Source of the DNA: Corynebacterium sp. MSK297
GTDB taxonomy: Bacteria; Actinomycetota; Actinomycetes; Mycobacteriales; Mycobacteriaceae
Length of the DNA stretch: 64,000 nucleotides
Reading direction: 5' to 3'
Assembly (NCBI RefSeq): GCF_030232885.1
Contig: NZ_JASPGD010000009.1
Span: 1 to 64,000, forward strand
Position numbers and translations under genes: made by a program. Shown piece by piece: positions 57,091-64,000 of the stretch (positions are counted from its first letter, which is position 1; each line of letters begins with the position of its first letter). The notes beneath the pieces are model-generated. The model had not been told where the DNA came from, did not search any database, and saw nothing but the letters and a program-made list of their open reading frames with translations.

Positions 57091-58101
57091 CTATAGTTGA
57101 CTGACAAATTTTTCGAAGCGGTGAGCAATAACTTCTGGTTGGCGTGCCCACCGATTGTGGCCAAGTTGTTCAGGGTATTCCTCGATGCTGATATCCGCGT
57201 TGGGCATACCAGCAGCAAGATTCTCGGAGGCGCCTCGTGTGCAATCCGCGTCGTTGTCGAAGCGGGTGAGCACAACCGGAATCGTGAGATTGTACTTGGC
57301 ATCTTCGTAGTCGCGATCCTCGCCAAGCAAATTACGCTGTTGGTTGGTATGGGAATATTTTCCCCATTCCAGCATGATGTGCTTTGCTTGACGTCCGTAA
57401 CCAGTGAGATCCAATGTTCCTGCTGGTTGGTAACCAATCGCCGACACGATGGCTTTGATGATGACGGTACCGATGCGAAGTTTGCGTCTGATGGAGCCAG
57501 AATAGCCAGGATAGTAGGGGCTTCCCGCACCCACCCCTAAGAACCCCAGCACGTTGAGTTCTGCGGCTTCGTTTCTGGTGAAAAACAGAGGAGCGATTTG
57601 ACCGCTCAGGGAATGGCAAAGAAAGACCGTGGGATGGTCAGCAGCGAGCCCGAGATCTTCTTTGACGGATTTGATGGTCAAAGGATAATCCTGCGAAGCT
57701 AAATGGTGATAACCCCACGTGTGTGCACGCGTGGCTTGTGCCGTCGAGGTTCCTTGCCCACGTAATTCTCCACTGGCGACGAGAAAACCTCGCGTGGCAA
57801 GCTCTCGCCCCATGGGATCGAAATAACGAGCTCCCATTCCAAAACCAGGCCAAATAATCACCAACGGCTTAGTGGAACCCCCAGCAGTGGATCCATTCGT
57901 TCTACTACTGGACTGGATAGCGGCACTGTCTTGTGTATCAGGCGCAATACCGTCACCTTTGTCGTGGTCATTGTGCGCACGGTGGTGTTTCGGCTCAAAG
58001 ATCCGGACCTGTGAAGTGGAGTTATCAGGCATGGTTACTTCGAGTAGCCGCGGTGAATGAGGTTGTGGACTCGTCGGCTGGGAACTAGGAATAATAGGCA
58101 T
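57091..58101 (-). CDS. alpha/beta hydrolase
   Basis: A 336-residue soluble alpha/beta-hydrolase fold protein. The oxyanion/first-strand region is PLVIIWPGFGMGARYFDPMG, the nucleophile elbow is CHSLSGQ (Ser in a Sm-x-S-x-Sm turn, with the usual Gly residues replaced by Cys and Ser), and the C-terminal catalytic His lies in PEQLGHNRWARQPEVI with an Asp candidate in VVLTRFDNDADCTRG. A polar N-terminal region of about 75 residues, rich in His/Asp/Ser/Thr, has no family match. It follows the cytochrome-like gene by 10 bp. The substrate is unknown; an esterase or thioesterase role would fit an Etf-linked pathway, but this is speculative. Confidence 0.75.
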   Translation of the reverse strand: MPIIPSSQPTSPQPHSPRLLEVTMPDNSTSQVRIFEPKHHRAHNDHDKGDGIAPDTQDSAAIQSSSRTNGSTAGGSTKPLVIIWPGFGMGARYFDPMGRELATRGFLVASGELRGQGTSTAQATRAHTWGYHHLASQDYPLTIKSVKEDLGLAADHPTVFLCHSLSGQIAPLFFTRNEAAELNVLGFLGVGAGSPYYPGYSGSIRRKLRIGTVIIKAIVSAIGYQPAGTLDLTGYGRQAKHIMLEWGKYSHTNQQRNLLGEDRDYEDAKYNLTIPVVLTRFDNDADCTRGASENLAAGMPNADISIEEYPEQLGHNRWARQPEVIAHRFEKFVSQL

Positions 58102-58111
58102 AGGACATCTC

Positions 58112-59533
58112 CTAACGGGCAGTCACGTTGCCGAATATACGCGCGAGCGGTGCTAGAACCATTGGTCGGGCAAAGACGACCGCTGCGAACGTGGCTGCCA
58201 ATCCGATGACGAAAAAAACAAAACCAGACCAGTTTCCGGCGTAGACCGCAGGATCTGGATCTCCTTGTGCAGCCCACACATGGTTGAGGTTACGCAGCGT
58301 ACCCGTCGCAAAGACCATGAGCACGTGAATTACGGTAAAGACTATGAAATACACCGCGATTGGCATATGGATTTTGCGGGCGATGCTGATGGGGTAGATG
58401 CTGCTGAACGCCTGCGATTGAGGCCAGAGGGTAGACATGCGTAAACCTGTGGCAATGGCGAGCGGAGCTACCACGAACACGGTGAAAAAATACAACAATA
58501 GCTGTAAACCGTTGTAGTGCACCCAACCGTTTTCGGTCGGCCAATCCAACGATGCGTACTGCACAGCAGCAGAAGCCGCATGCGGAAATACATCCAAGCT
58601 GGTAGGAATAATGCGCGCCCATTGCCCGGTGGCAAAGAGCAAGACAAAAAAGATTACGCCGTTGATGACCCACAGCAGATCAAAAACCAGGTGCGTCCAG
58701 ATGGTCAGACTGATCTTCTGTGCAGATTTCTTCTTTGGTGCCCAATACGCCGGTGCTTTGCGCTCGTAGCGGATCGACAGCCCCGTCTTGATGATCAAGG
58801 CCATGAAGAAGAAATTCAGGAAGTGTTGCCAGGAAAGCCATGCCGGGAACCCAACTGGTGTACCTTCGGGAAGTTCCGGGTGTCCGTCGTAGTGTGCGAT
58901 GAATTCTGCGCCGGTCGTAGTGTGTAAGAACCAACGCGCACCGACAACGATGAGTGCAGCGAGCGCGATGATGCCGCCAAATGCAATCAAGCCACCGCCA
59001 AGCCATTGCTTCAGACTGAATGGGCCGTATTCGCGGTCGAGCCAAGAATCTGTCTTCGATTGCTCTCTGTGTTTTCTAGAACGTGCAGAAACTGGTGCAG
59101 GGCGTCCAGTTTCAGTAGATCTGGTGCTTCTGGCAGGGCGAGTGGGTGCAGCCGACTCAGTAGGTTCAGTATGTTTAGTAGGTTCAGCAGGCCGTGGTGC
59201 TTCACTGAGCACAGGGGATTCTGTGGAGCCGGTGGAGACATCCGCCGACTCGGCTGTGTGCGGGGCATCGTTGCTTTTAGATGCGGATATTGGAGGCCAC
59301 GGGCTACCACCCGGGGTTCGTGGTAAGCCTTGGCGCAACACAACGAGTGATGATGCTGTGCTTGTTGCACCGCCGTTTGCGGGTGCGCTGTGTGTTGGCA
59401 CGGCATTGGACGCTGGCTGGATATCTGATGCACGGTCTGCGGCCTGGTGAGCATCAGTTTTGGTTACTGGTGGCCATGGCTCGCCACCCGGAGTTCGCGG
59501 AAGCCCGCGACGGAGAACCTGCGTAGAACTCAT
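58112..59533 (-). CDS. cytochrome b-like membrane protein with duplicated N-terminal PWPP motif
   Basis: A 473-residue protein. The first 150 residues are disordered, Pro/Ser/Thr/Ala-rich, and carry two copies of a 17-residue motif: VLRRGLPRTPGGEPWPP (6-22) and VLRQGLPRTPGGSPWPP (65-81). After a basic stretch come five hydrophobic segments, and His residues lie where heme ligands sit in the cytochrome b561/formate dehydrogenase gamma family: SWQHFLNFFFMALIIKTGLS, LTIWTHLVFDLLWVINGVIF and ARKIHMPIAVYFIVFTVIHV. It starts three bases after etfA ends. I infer a heme b membrane subunit passing electrons between EtfAB and the quinone pool or an unknown partner. Confidence 0.72.
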   Translation of the reverse strand: MSSTQVLRRGLPRTPGGEPWPPVTKTDAHQAADRASDIQPASNAVPTHSAPANGGATSTASSLVVLRQGLPRTPGGSPWPPISASKSNDAPHTAESADVSTGSTESPVLSEAPRPAEPTKHTEPTESAAPTRPARSTRSTETGRPAPVSARSRKHREQSKTDSWLDREYGPFSLKQWLGGGLIAFGGIIALAALIVVGARWFLHTTTGAEFIAHYDGHPELPEGTPVGFPAWLSWQHFLNFFFMALIIKTGLSIRYERKAPAYWAPKKKSAQKISLTIWTHLVFDLLWVINGVIFFVLLFATGQWARIIPTSLDVFPHAASAAVQYASLDWPTENGWVHYNGLQLLLYFFTVFVVAPLAIATGLRMSTLWPQSQAFSSIYPISIARKIHMPIAVYFIVFTVIHVLMVFATGTLRNLNHVWAAQGDPDPAVYAGNWSGFVFFVIGLAATFAAVVFARPMVLAPLARIFGNVTAR

Positions 59534-59536
59534 TGC

Positions 59537-60508
59537 TTAACCCTTTCGCTGTGCAAGCAAGCTCGTGAGCTGAGGGAGGATGTCGACGACATCGCCGACG
59601 ACACCGAAATCAGCAATATCGAAGATTGGTGCTTCTTCATCCTTGTTAATTGCAATGATGTGTTTGGATGACTTCATACCAGACACATGCTGGATGGCGC
59701 CGGAAAGTGCAAGTGCGAAGTAGACATCAGGCTGGACGGAAACACCGCTGTGCCCGATCTGAGCCGCGGGATCCGCATAGCCAGCGTCAACAGCAGCCCG
59801 CGTAGCACCGACAGCACCACCGAGGGCGTCGGCAAGATCTTCTACGGCCTGAAATTCTTCCGTGGAGCTAAAACCGCGGCCGCCGGCGACGACAACTTGT
59901 GCGTTGGGCAAAGCAGCGCGCCCGGAGGTCTGCGGAATTGCGGTGGACTCGGTGACAATCGCTGCGTGTGAAAGCGTTGTTGCCTGTAATTCTGTTATGT
60001 GTCCTGTGCCAGGTTTGGCGCGTTTCTCGACTGTGTTACGGCGCAAAGTAATGATGGGAGAATCAAAGGTTGCTGCGGAAGTGACGTAATATGTATCGCC
60101 AAGGACTGAGTGGTAGGCGATGATGCCTTCGTCGTCGCGATCGATACCCATGACGTCGGATAGCAAAGCGCGTTGCATACGCACAGCAGCGCGTCCTGCG
60201 AGATCGGTGCCGTCTGCATCTGCAATACATATAGTCGCAACTGGAGAAAATTCTGTAATCGCTTCTTCTACAGCGGCAACTGCTGAACCGAGCTGGCTAT
60301 AATCTTGCACGACTATCGCAATATGTTCAGCGCCCGCTTGGGCAATTGCATTAGTGGTGGTCTCGTCAACTTCGCCTGGCGCAATCAGGAGGACTACTGG
60401 AGTTCCAATAGCACTTGCCGCCCCGCACAATTCAGAAATTGTTTCCGGGAGCTCACCATCGGCAGCTAATTCGCAGACGACAAGGACGCAGTTGTCAGGG
60501 TAGGTCAT
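59537..60508 (-). CDS. etfA: electron transfer flavoprotein alpha subunit
   Basis: A 323-residue EtfA, the FAD-carrying subunit of an electron transfer flavoprotein. The C-terminal FAD domain is typical: [80 protein letters not shown] and [20 protein letters not shown]. The N-terminal domain (about 1-180) matches less strongly. I chose the ATG at 60508 ([14 protein letters not shown]) after AGGAG; it lies 10 bp after the etfB stop. It accepts electrons from flavoprotein dehydrogenases, probably acyl-CoA dehydrogenases. Confidence 0.94.
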   Translation of the reverse strand: MTYPDNCVLVVCELAADGELPETISELCGAASAIGTPVVLLIAPGEVDETTTNAIAQAGAEHIAIVVQDYSQLGSAVAAVEEAITEFSPVATICIADADGTDLAGRAAVRMQRALLSDVMGIDRDDEGIIAYHSVLGDTYYVTSAATFDSPIITLRRNTVEKRAKPGTGHITELQATTLSHAAIVTESTAIPQTSGRAALPNAQVVVAGGRGFSSTEEFQAVEDLADALGGAVGATRAAVDAGYADPAAQIGHSGVSVQPDVYFALALSGAIQHVSGMKSSKHIIAINKDEEAPIFDIADFGVVGDVVDILPQLTSLLAQRKG

Positions 60509-60518
60509 GGGGGTGCTC

Positions 60519-61337
60519 CTAAATAAGCTTGTTGCTCTCGAGGTAGTCGACGATCTTTTCCGCAGCGTCGCCCTCGTCATTAATCTTGGTGCCAGCCTCG
60601 CGCGCTGGGGCTGGCTGCACAGCTGTCATGATTGCACGTGGGTGAGAAAAATCTTCTGCGTCGACACCTAGCTCTTCGAGGCTGAAATTAGTCACCGGCT
60701 TTTTCTTCCCTGCCATGATGGCTTTGAAATTAGGAAAACGAGGTTCTGGGAATACCTCAGAGATTGATACCACCGCTGGGCACGATGCTTTTAAGGATTG
60801 CACCGCAGACGTGGTGCTGCGAGACGCTGTGATGGTGGCGGTGCCGGATTCGGATGGCTCGAGGCTAAGTGATGTTAAATGACTTAAAAGGACAACACCG
60901 AGGTGTTCTGCGAGCATGGCTGGTAAGGCGCCAGAAGCGCCGTCGGAAGAGTGCGTGCCCGCGATGATGAGGTCGTAGTCTCTCTGGCGTAATGCTGCAG
61001 CTAAAACCTCTGCAGTCACTGTTAAGTCCGCGCCTAGCAGCTTGTCATCGTGAATATGAATTGCTTCATCGGCCCCCATCGATAACGCGCGCCGTATAGA
61101 TGTCAGCGCGGCCTCGGGAGCCATAGAGATGACCTCGATAGTAATCTCCCCAGCAAAGCTGTCAGCGTAATGCTCTTTTAGGCGGAGTGCTGCTTCTACA
61201 GCACGCTCGCTAATTTCGTCGAGGACCATGGTGGCCGCATCTTCGCCATCCCGTCGCTTCAGAAGGCCGGTTTCTAAACTGAGCTCCTGCTGTTTATTTG
61301 TATCGGGGACTTCTTTCACAAGGACTGCGATGCGCAT
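60519..61337 (-). CDS. etfB: electron transfer flavoprotein beta subunit
   Basis: A 272-residue EtfB. The N terminus (MRIAVLVKEVPDTNKQQELS) and the adenine-nucleotide-binding region (VISMAPEAALTSIRRALSMG, ADEAIHIHDDKLLGADLTVT, DLIIAGTHSSDGASGALPAM) are family-typical, and EPRFPNFKAIMAGKKKPVTN is the recognition loop region. The ATG at 61337 follows GAAAGGATC. It is the first gene of the operon etfB-etfA-cytochrome b-like-hydrolase. The amtR gene lies 106 bp upstream on the same strand. Confidence 0.94.
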   Translation of the reverse strand: MRIAVLVKEVPDTNKQQELSLETGLLKRRDGEDAATMVLDEISERAVEAALRLKEHYADSFAGEITIEVISMAPEAALTSIRRALSMGADEAIHIHDDKLLGADLTVTAEVLAAALRQRDYDLIIAGTHSSDGASGALPAMLAEHLGVVLLSHLTSLSLEPSESGTATITASRSTTSAVQSLKASCPAVVSISEVFPEPRFPNFKAIMAGKKKPVTNFSLEELGVDAEDFSHPRAIMTAVQPAPAREAGTKINDEGDAAEKIVDYLESNKLI

Positions 61338-61443
61338 AGATGATCCTTTCGGCAATCTTTCGGGGCTATTAGAAGCTTAGATGGCATAGTTCCATTGAGC
61401 GCAACCACCCGTTGTGCGAAAAACGGCCGCGGTGTTGGTGTAG

Positions 61444-62112
61444 TTACTTGTGGATCGGAATAAGAAGATCCAGAGTCCGTTGTTCCCTTTCATCCGGCAG
61501 GGGGGCGCCAATGACTGCCATGGCTGCGTCGGCAAGCATAATGGCCGCTTCTGGCAAGCTGTCATCACGCAATGGTTGGGGAGCGACGCCGTCGTTTGGC
61601 CGCATCTCGATGGTAGAGAGAGCTAAGTGGAAAGGAAGATCCACGCGAAGATCGTCGGCACCAACAATTTCTGCGGCTGATTGCCGGAAATACTCCGCTA
61701 AGCGCGCCTTACGACGGTGGTAATCATCGAACTCAGGAGAATTCGCCACCGGCAACTGATACAAGCGCCCCACATTCCAGCGCCCGGAAAGCAGTAATCG
61801 AGATTCAGCAGCTACCAGAGCCCACAAGCGAAGCTCCACAGGATTATCAGATGTGGACAGGAATTGCGCCAGTTTTAGGGAAGGCTCAATCGTCGAATTC
61901 AGCAGGGTAAGGAAAATTTCTGCCTTAGACGGGAAGTGGTAATACAACGATGCCTGACGGATTCCGACAGCGTCAGCAATCTGGTGCGTGGAGGTCATCG
62001 CAAAACCTTGCGTGGTAAACAGCTCTGCGGACGCGTCCAAAATCTCCTCGCGCGCGTTCGCGCCCCGTCGACGTGGACGGTTTTTGCGCGGACGGCCGAC
62101 AGTCCCCGTCAT
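61444..62112 (-). CDS. amtR: AmtR, TetR-family master regulator of nitrogen control
   Basis: A 222-residue regulator, the same length as C. glutamicum AmtR and highly similar along its whole length: VGRPRKNRPRRRGANAREEI, LDASAELFTTQGFAMTSTHQ, IADAVGIRQASLYYHFPSKA (helix-turn-helix), RLLLSGRWNVGRLYQLPVAN and LPEAAIMLADAAMAVIGAPL. AmtR represses ammonium uptake and assimilation genes and is released by the adenylylated PII protein GlnK. Its place next to the rpsR block is conserved; the preceding etf cluster separates it from purH here. The ATG at 62112 follows GGGAGGTC. Confidence 0.95.
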   Translation of the reverse strand: MTGTVGRPRKNRPRRRGANAREEILDASAELFTTQGFAMTSTHQIADAVGIRQASLYYHFPSKAEIFLTLLNSTIEPSLKLAQFLSTSDNPVELRLWALVAAESRLLLSGRWNVGRLYQLPVANSPEFDDYHRRKARLAEYFRQSAAEIVGADDLRVDLPFHLALSTIEMRPNDGVAPQPLRDDSLPEAAIMLADAAMAVIGAPLPDEREQRTLDLLIPIHK

Positions 62113-62262
62113 AGATGACCTCCCTTAACCTTCACTCTTAACCTTCACTCTGTCCGAGAGCGTGCTTGCTAGAATATTCGTCTCTTATGGTCTCAAAAAT
62201 ATTGCTAGGCAATACCCTTCAAGAGTACACAACAACGAACGATGGTATAGCGATACACAAAA

Positions 62263-62297
62263 CCCCGGTTCATCCAAAGACAATGGATAAACCGGGG
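62263..62297 (-). terminator. terminator of the rpmB-rpmG-rpsN-rpsR operon
   Basis: CCCCGGTTCATCC (62263-62275) pairs with GGATAAACCGGGG (62285-62297) with one mismatch. On the minus strand the stem is followed by TTTTGTG. It lies 45 nt after the rpsR stop. Confidence 0.85.
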
Positions 62298-62341
62298 TGA
62301 AATGCTGATGGCTGCTGTTGTTGCCTTGTTCTAGCCCGTCT

Positions 62342-62596
62342 TTAGCGGGTAGTGAACGGCAGGAGTGCCATCTCGCGTGCGTTCTTGATGGCAGTAGCAA
62401 CCTGGCGCTGCTGCTGCGGGTTCAAGCCGGTGACGCGACGGGAACGAATCTTGTGACGATCCGAGATGAACAGGCGCAAGGTTTCAGTATCCTTGTAATC
62501 CACCTGAGTGATGCCACGTGCCTTCAAAGGGTTCTTCTTTGGGCGACGGGACTGTTCCATGCGGAACTTCTTTTGGTTATTGCGCTTCGAAGCCAT
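62342..62596 (-). CDS. rpsR: 30S ribosomal protein S18
   Basis: An 84-residue S18. Signatures: [40 protein letters not shown] and a C-terminal [20 protein letters not shown]. It contains no cysteine, so it is the zinc-free form. It is the last gene of a four-gene operon and is followed by a terminator. It binds the platform of the 30S subunit beside S6. Confidence 0.96.
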   Translation of the reverse strand: MASKRNNQKKFRMEQSRRPKKNPLKARGITQVDYKDTETLRLFISDRHKIRSRRVTGLNPQQQRQVATAIKNAREMALLPFTTR

Positions 62597-62611
62597 GGTG
62601 GTGTCCTCCCT

Positions 62612-62917
62612 TTACCAGCTGGACTTACGAACGCCAGGAAGCTCACCGTTGTGGGCCATCTGACGCATACGGACACGGGACAAACCGAACTTACGCAGGT
62701 AACCGCGAGGGCGACCGTCGTGAGAGTCGCGGTTGCGAACACGCACAGGGGAAGCGTCGCGTGGCTGCCGGTTCAGTTCGAACTGGGCATCCAAGCGCTC
62801 TTCTTCGGACTTGGTTTGGTCTTTGATGATTGCTTTGAGTTCAGCGCGACGCTCCGCATAGCGGGCAACGATTTCCTTGCGCTGCTCATTCTTGGCGATC
62901 TTTGACTTTTTAGCCAT
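62612..62917 (-). CDS. rpsN: 30S ribosomal protein S14, zinc-independent form
   Basis: A 101-residue S14. The long form without the C-x2-C zinc ribbon: [40 protein letters not shown] and the family end [20 protein letters not shown]. The lack of Cys marks it as the zinc-independent paralogue, encoded with the other C-minus ribosomal proteins. Two bases separate the rpmG stop from its start. rpsR follows after 15 bp. Confidence 0.96.
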   Translation of the reverse strand: MAKKSKIAKNEQRKEIVARYAERRAELKAIIKDQTKSEEERLDAQFELNRQPRDASPVRVRNRDSHDGRPRGYLRKFGLSRVRMRQMAHNGELPGVRKSSW

Positions 62918-62919
62918 TT

Positions 62920-63084
62920 CTATCGCTCCTCGCGGAATTCGACGTGCTTACGGGCAATCGGATCGTATTTCTTCAAGCTGATGCGATCCGGGTTGTTGCG
63001 CTTGTTTTTGCGGGTCACGTAAGTGTAACCAGTGCCCGCAGTGGACTTCAGCTTGGTGATTGGACGAATGTCATTACGGGCCAT
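62920..63084 (-). CDS. rpmG: 50S ribosomal protein L33
   Basis: A 54-residue L33. The translation begins [20 protein letters not shown], continues [20 protein letters not shown] and ends REER. It has the usual length and no cysteines, so it is the zinc-free type. The ATG at 63084 lies two bases after the rpmB stop; its own stop overlaps the ribosome binding site of rpsN (GAGGAG). Confidence 0.95.
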   Translation of the reverse strand: MARNDIRPITKLKSTAGTGYTYVTRKNKRNNPDRISLKKYDPIARKHVEFREER

Positions 63085-63086
63085 CG

Positions 63087-63323
63087 TTATACCTTCTCTC
63101 CCCGTGCGCGGATCTTCGCGACTACGGATTCAATGCCATCGCGGTCGATGATCTTGATTCCTTTGGTGGACACGGTCAACGTGATGGTCCGGCCTTCAGA
63201 AGGCAGGAAATAACGCCGACGCTGCACGTTGGGGTTCCAACGGCGAGACGTGCGGCGGTGCGAGTGCGAGACTTGCTTGCCAAATTCTGGCTTGCGTCCC
63301 GTTACCTGGCAAATAGCCGACAT
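63087..63323 (-). CDS. rpmB: 50S ribosomal protein L28
   Basis: A 78-residue L28: [40 protein letters not shown] and [20 protein letters not shown]. It has a single Cys (position 5), not the paired Cys of zinc-binding forms. The ATG at 63323 follows AGGAGAAAG. It is the first gene of the operon rpmB-rpmG-rpsN-rpsR on the minus strand, divergent from rpmE2. Confidence 0.95.
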   Translation of the reverse strand: MSAICQVTGRKPEFGKQVSHSHRRTSRRWNPNVQRRRYFLPSEGRTITLTVSTKGIKIIDRDGIESVVAKIRARGEKV

Positions 63324-63692
63324 GGGTAATCTTTCTCCTAGCCGCCCACATCGTGACTGATTGCGACAACACCCGGTGAGGTCCTTCAAAAGTGAGGGTG
63401 TGAGGGAAAAGGACCTGAAGTGTTGCATATGACCAGTTGACGGGGCGTTTGCGAACATTTCGACAACAGCACTCAAAAACGTTACACCGTACAAGAAGAA
63501 AAACCAAGTGTAGCGGGCGGTTTTCTAAAATTAACCTTGGTCTGTAGGATAACTAGAGTTGTCCATTGTCGAACCCAACCTGGGTGCGATCTTCGGAAGA
63601 TCTACTGCGCACAACACGAGAGTTCGTGCCGTTGCGCGGTGTCGGTCTGAATTGAAGAACCGGCCCAGTTACTAACCTTAGGGAATCGAGAG
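63324..63692. promoter_or_regulatory. divergent regulatory region between rpmB and rpmE2
   Basis: A 369-bp gap with no gene. In the rpmB leader there are 8-bp inverted arms, AGGTCCTT (63379-63386) and AAGGACCT (63409-63416), with a 22-nt loop. Further right, GATCTTC-G-GAAGATC (63588-63602) is a perfect 15-bp palindrome, about 90 bp upstream of rpmE2. I could not find a match to a Zur zinc-repressor box, although zinc-free ribosomal genes are often Zur-regulated. Confidence 0.5.
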
Positions 63693-63959
63693 ATGAAAAA
63701 AGATATTCACCCGGATTACCACCCAGTGGTCTTCCAGGACGCCGGTACCGGCACGCAATTTTTGACTCGTTCAACCGCGAAGTCTGACCGCACAACTGAG
63801 TATGAAGGCAAAGAGTATCCACTGATCGTTGTGGATGTTACCTCTGAGTCTCACCCGTTCTGGACTGGTGCTCAGCGCGTCATGGATACCGCGGGTCGTG
63901 TGGAGCGTTTCCAGAACCGCTTCGGCGCCATGGCTCGTCGTCGCAAGAAGAACTCATAA
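63693..63959 (+). CDS. rpmE2: 50S ribosomal protein L31 type B
   Basis: An 88-residue L31 without the zinc-binding cysteines: [60 protein letters not shown] and [20 protein letters not shown]. This is the zinc-independent paralogue (type B). The ATG at 63693 follows GAGAG. It is followed by rpmF on the same strand after 16 bp. Confidence 0.96.
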   Translation: MKKDIHPDYHPVVFQDAGTGTQFLTRSTAKSDRTTEYEGKEYPLIVVDVTSESHPFWTGAQRVMDTAGRVERFQNRFGAMARRRKKNS

Positions 63960-63975
63960 AGGAGGGTAGAAGAAC

Positions 63976-64000
63976 ATGGCAGTTCCAAAGTTTAAGAAGT
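63976..64000 (+). CDS. rpmF: 50S ribosomal protein L32, 5' end only
   Basis: The first eight codons are visible (MAVPKFKK) after AAGGAGGG, cut by the window end. MAVPK is the conserved start of L32, and rpmE2-rpmF is a known pairing in corynebacteria. The rest of the gene lies outside. Confidence 0.85.

Noticed and set aside
63324-63692. Zur box for the zinc-free ribosomal genes
   Set aside because: No TGAAAATGATTTTCA-like palindrome was found; the inverted repeats present do not fit it.

Overview
The window is a core stretch of a Corynebacterium chromosome. Gene content and order match the C. glutamicum blocks serC-gltA-fkpA-mctBC, mrx1-folA-thyA-cysQ-lhr-nei-pgi and purN-purH-(amtR)-rpsR-rpsN-rpmG-rpmB/rpmE-rpmF. 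Several local orders also match the mycobacterial layout (XPB helicase/Rv0862c-type protein/small ORF/rpf/cspB, and chorismate mutase/uvrD/M23 peptidase/perM/purN/purH). The species is not C. glutamicum itself: protein sequences diverge and there are lineage-specific insertions. Gene names rest on recalled family similarity and visible motifs; no database search was run.

Layout. 1-510: tail of an rRNA operon (5S rRNA and a terminator-like hairpin). 0.5-9.2 kb: a TauE/SafE-type permease, a secreted metallophosphoesterase, a small membrane protein, the XPB-type DNA helicase with its partner protein, and between those two an apparently frameshifted coding remnant. 9.4-19 kb: the cell-wall lytic factor rpf1, cold-shock gene cspB, two exported proteins, a purine-type NCS2 permease, a TrmH/SpoU methyltransferase, and the serC-sepH-DUF6928 group. 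19-29.3 kb: central and propionate metabolism (gltA, an FKBP prolyl isomerase, an aldo/keto reductase, the mctBC monocarboxylate uptake pair, a membrane-anchored serine hydrolase-like protein, and prpD-prpB-prpC for the 2-methylcitrate cycle).

29.4-40.9 kb: a Tat-exported DUF1906 protein, tRNA-Arg(CCT), the minus-strand group cysQ-thyA-folA-mrx1, the giant helicase lhr with a 12-bp tandem repeat starting at its stop codon, a nei-type glycosylase and pgi. 40.9-47.5 kb: a minus-strand group joining a His-rich LGFP-type amidase, a His-rich CDF metal exporter and pgi; then a flavin reductase/acyl-CoA-dehydrogenase-like monooxygenase pair, an OsmC protein and chorismate mutase. 47.6-56.4 kb: pcrA/uvrD, two paralogous M23 endopeptidases, a PerM-like membrane protein, purN and purH.

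56.4-64 kb: between purH and the amtR/ribosomal-protein block lies a cluster not present at this place in C. glutamicum as I recall it: a TetR regulator facing an etfB-etfA-cytochrome-b-like-alpha/beta-hydrolase operon. I consider this the best candidate for an undescribed functional unit. The window ends with amtR (nitrogen regulator) and divergent zinc-free ribosomal protein genes (rpsR, rpsN, rpmG, rpmB on the minus strand; rpmE2 and the first codons of rpmF on the plus strand). I saw no CRISPR array, prophage, transposase or insertion sequence.
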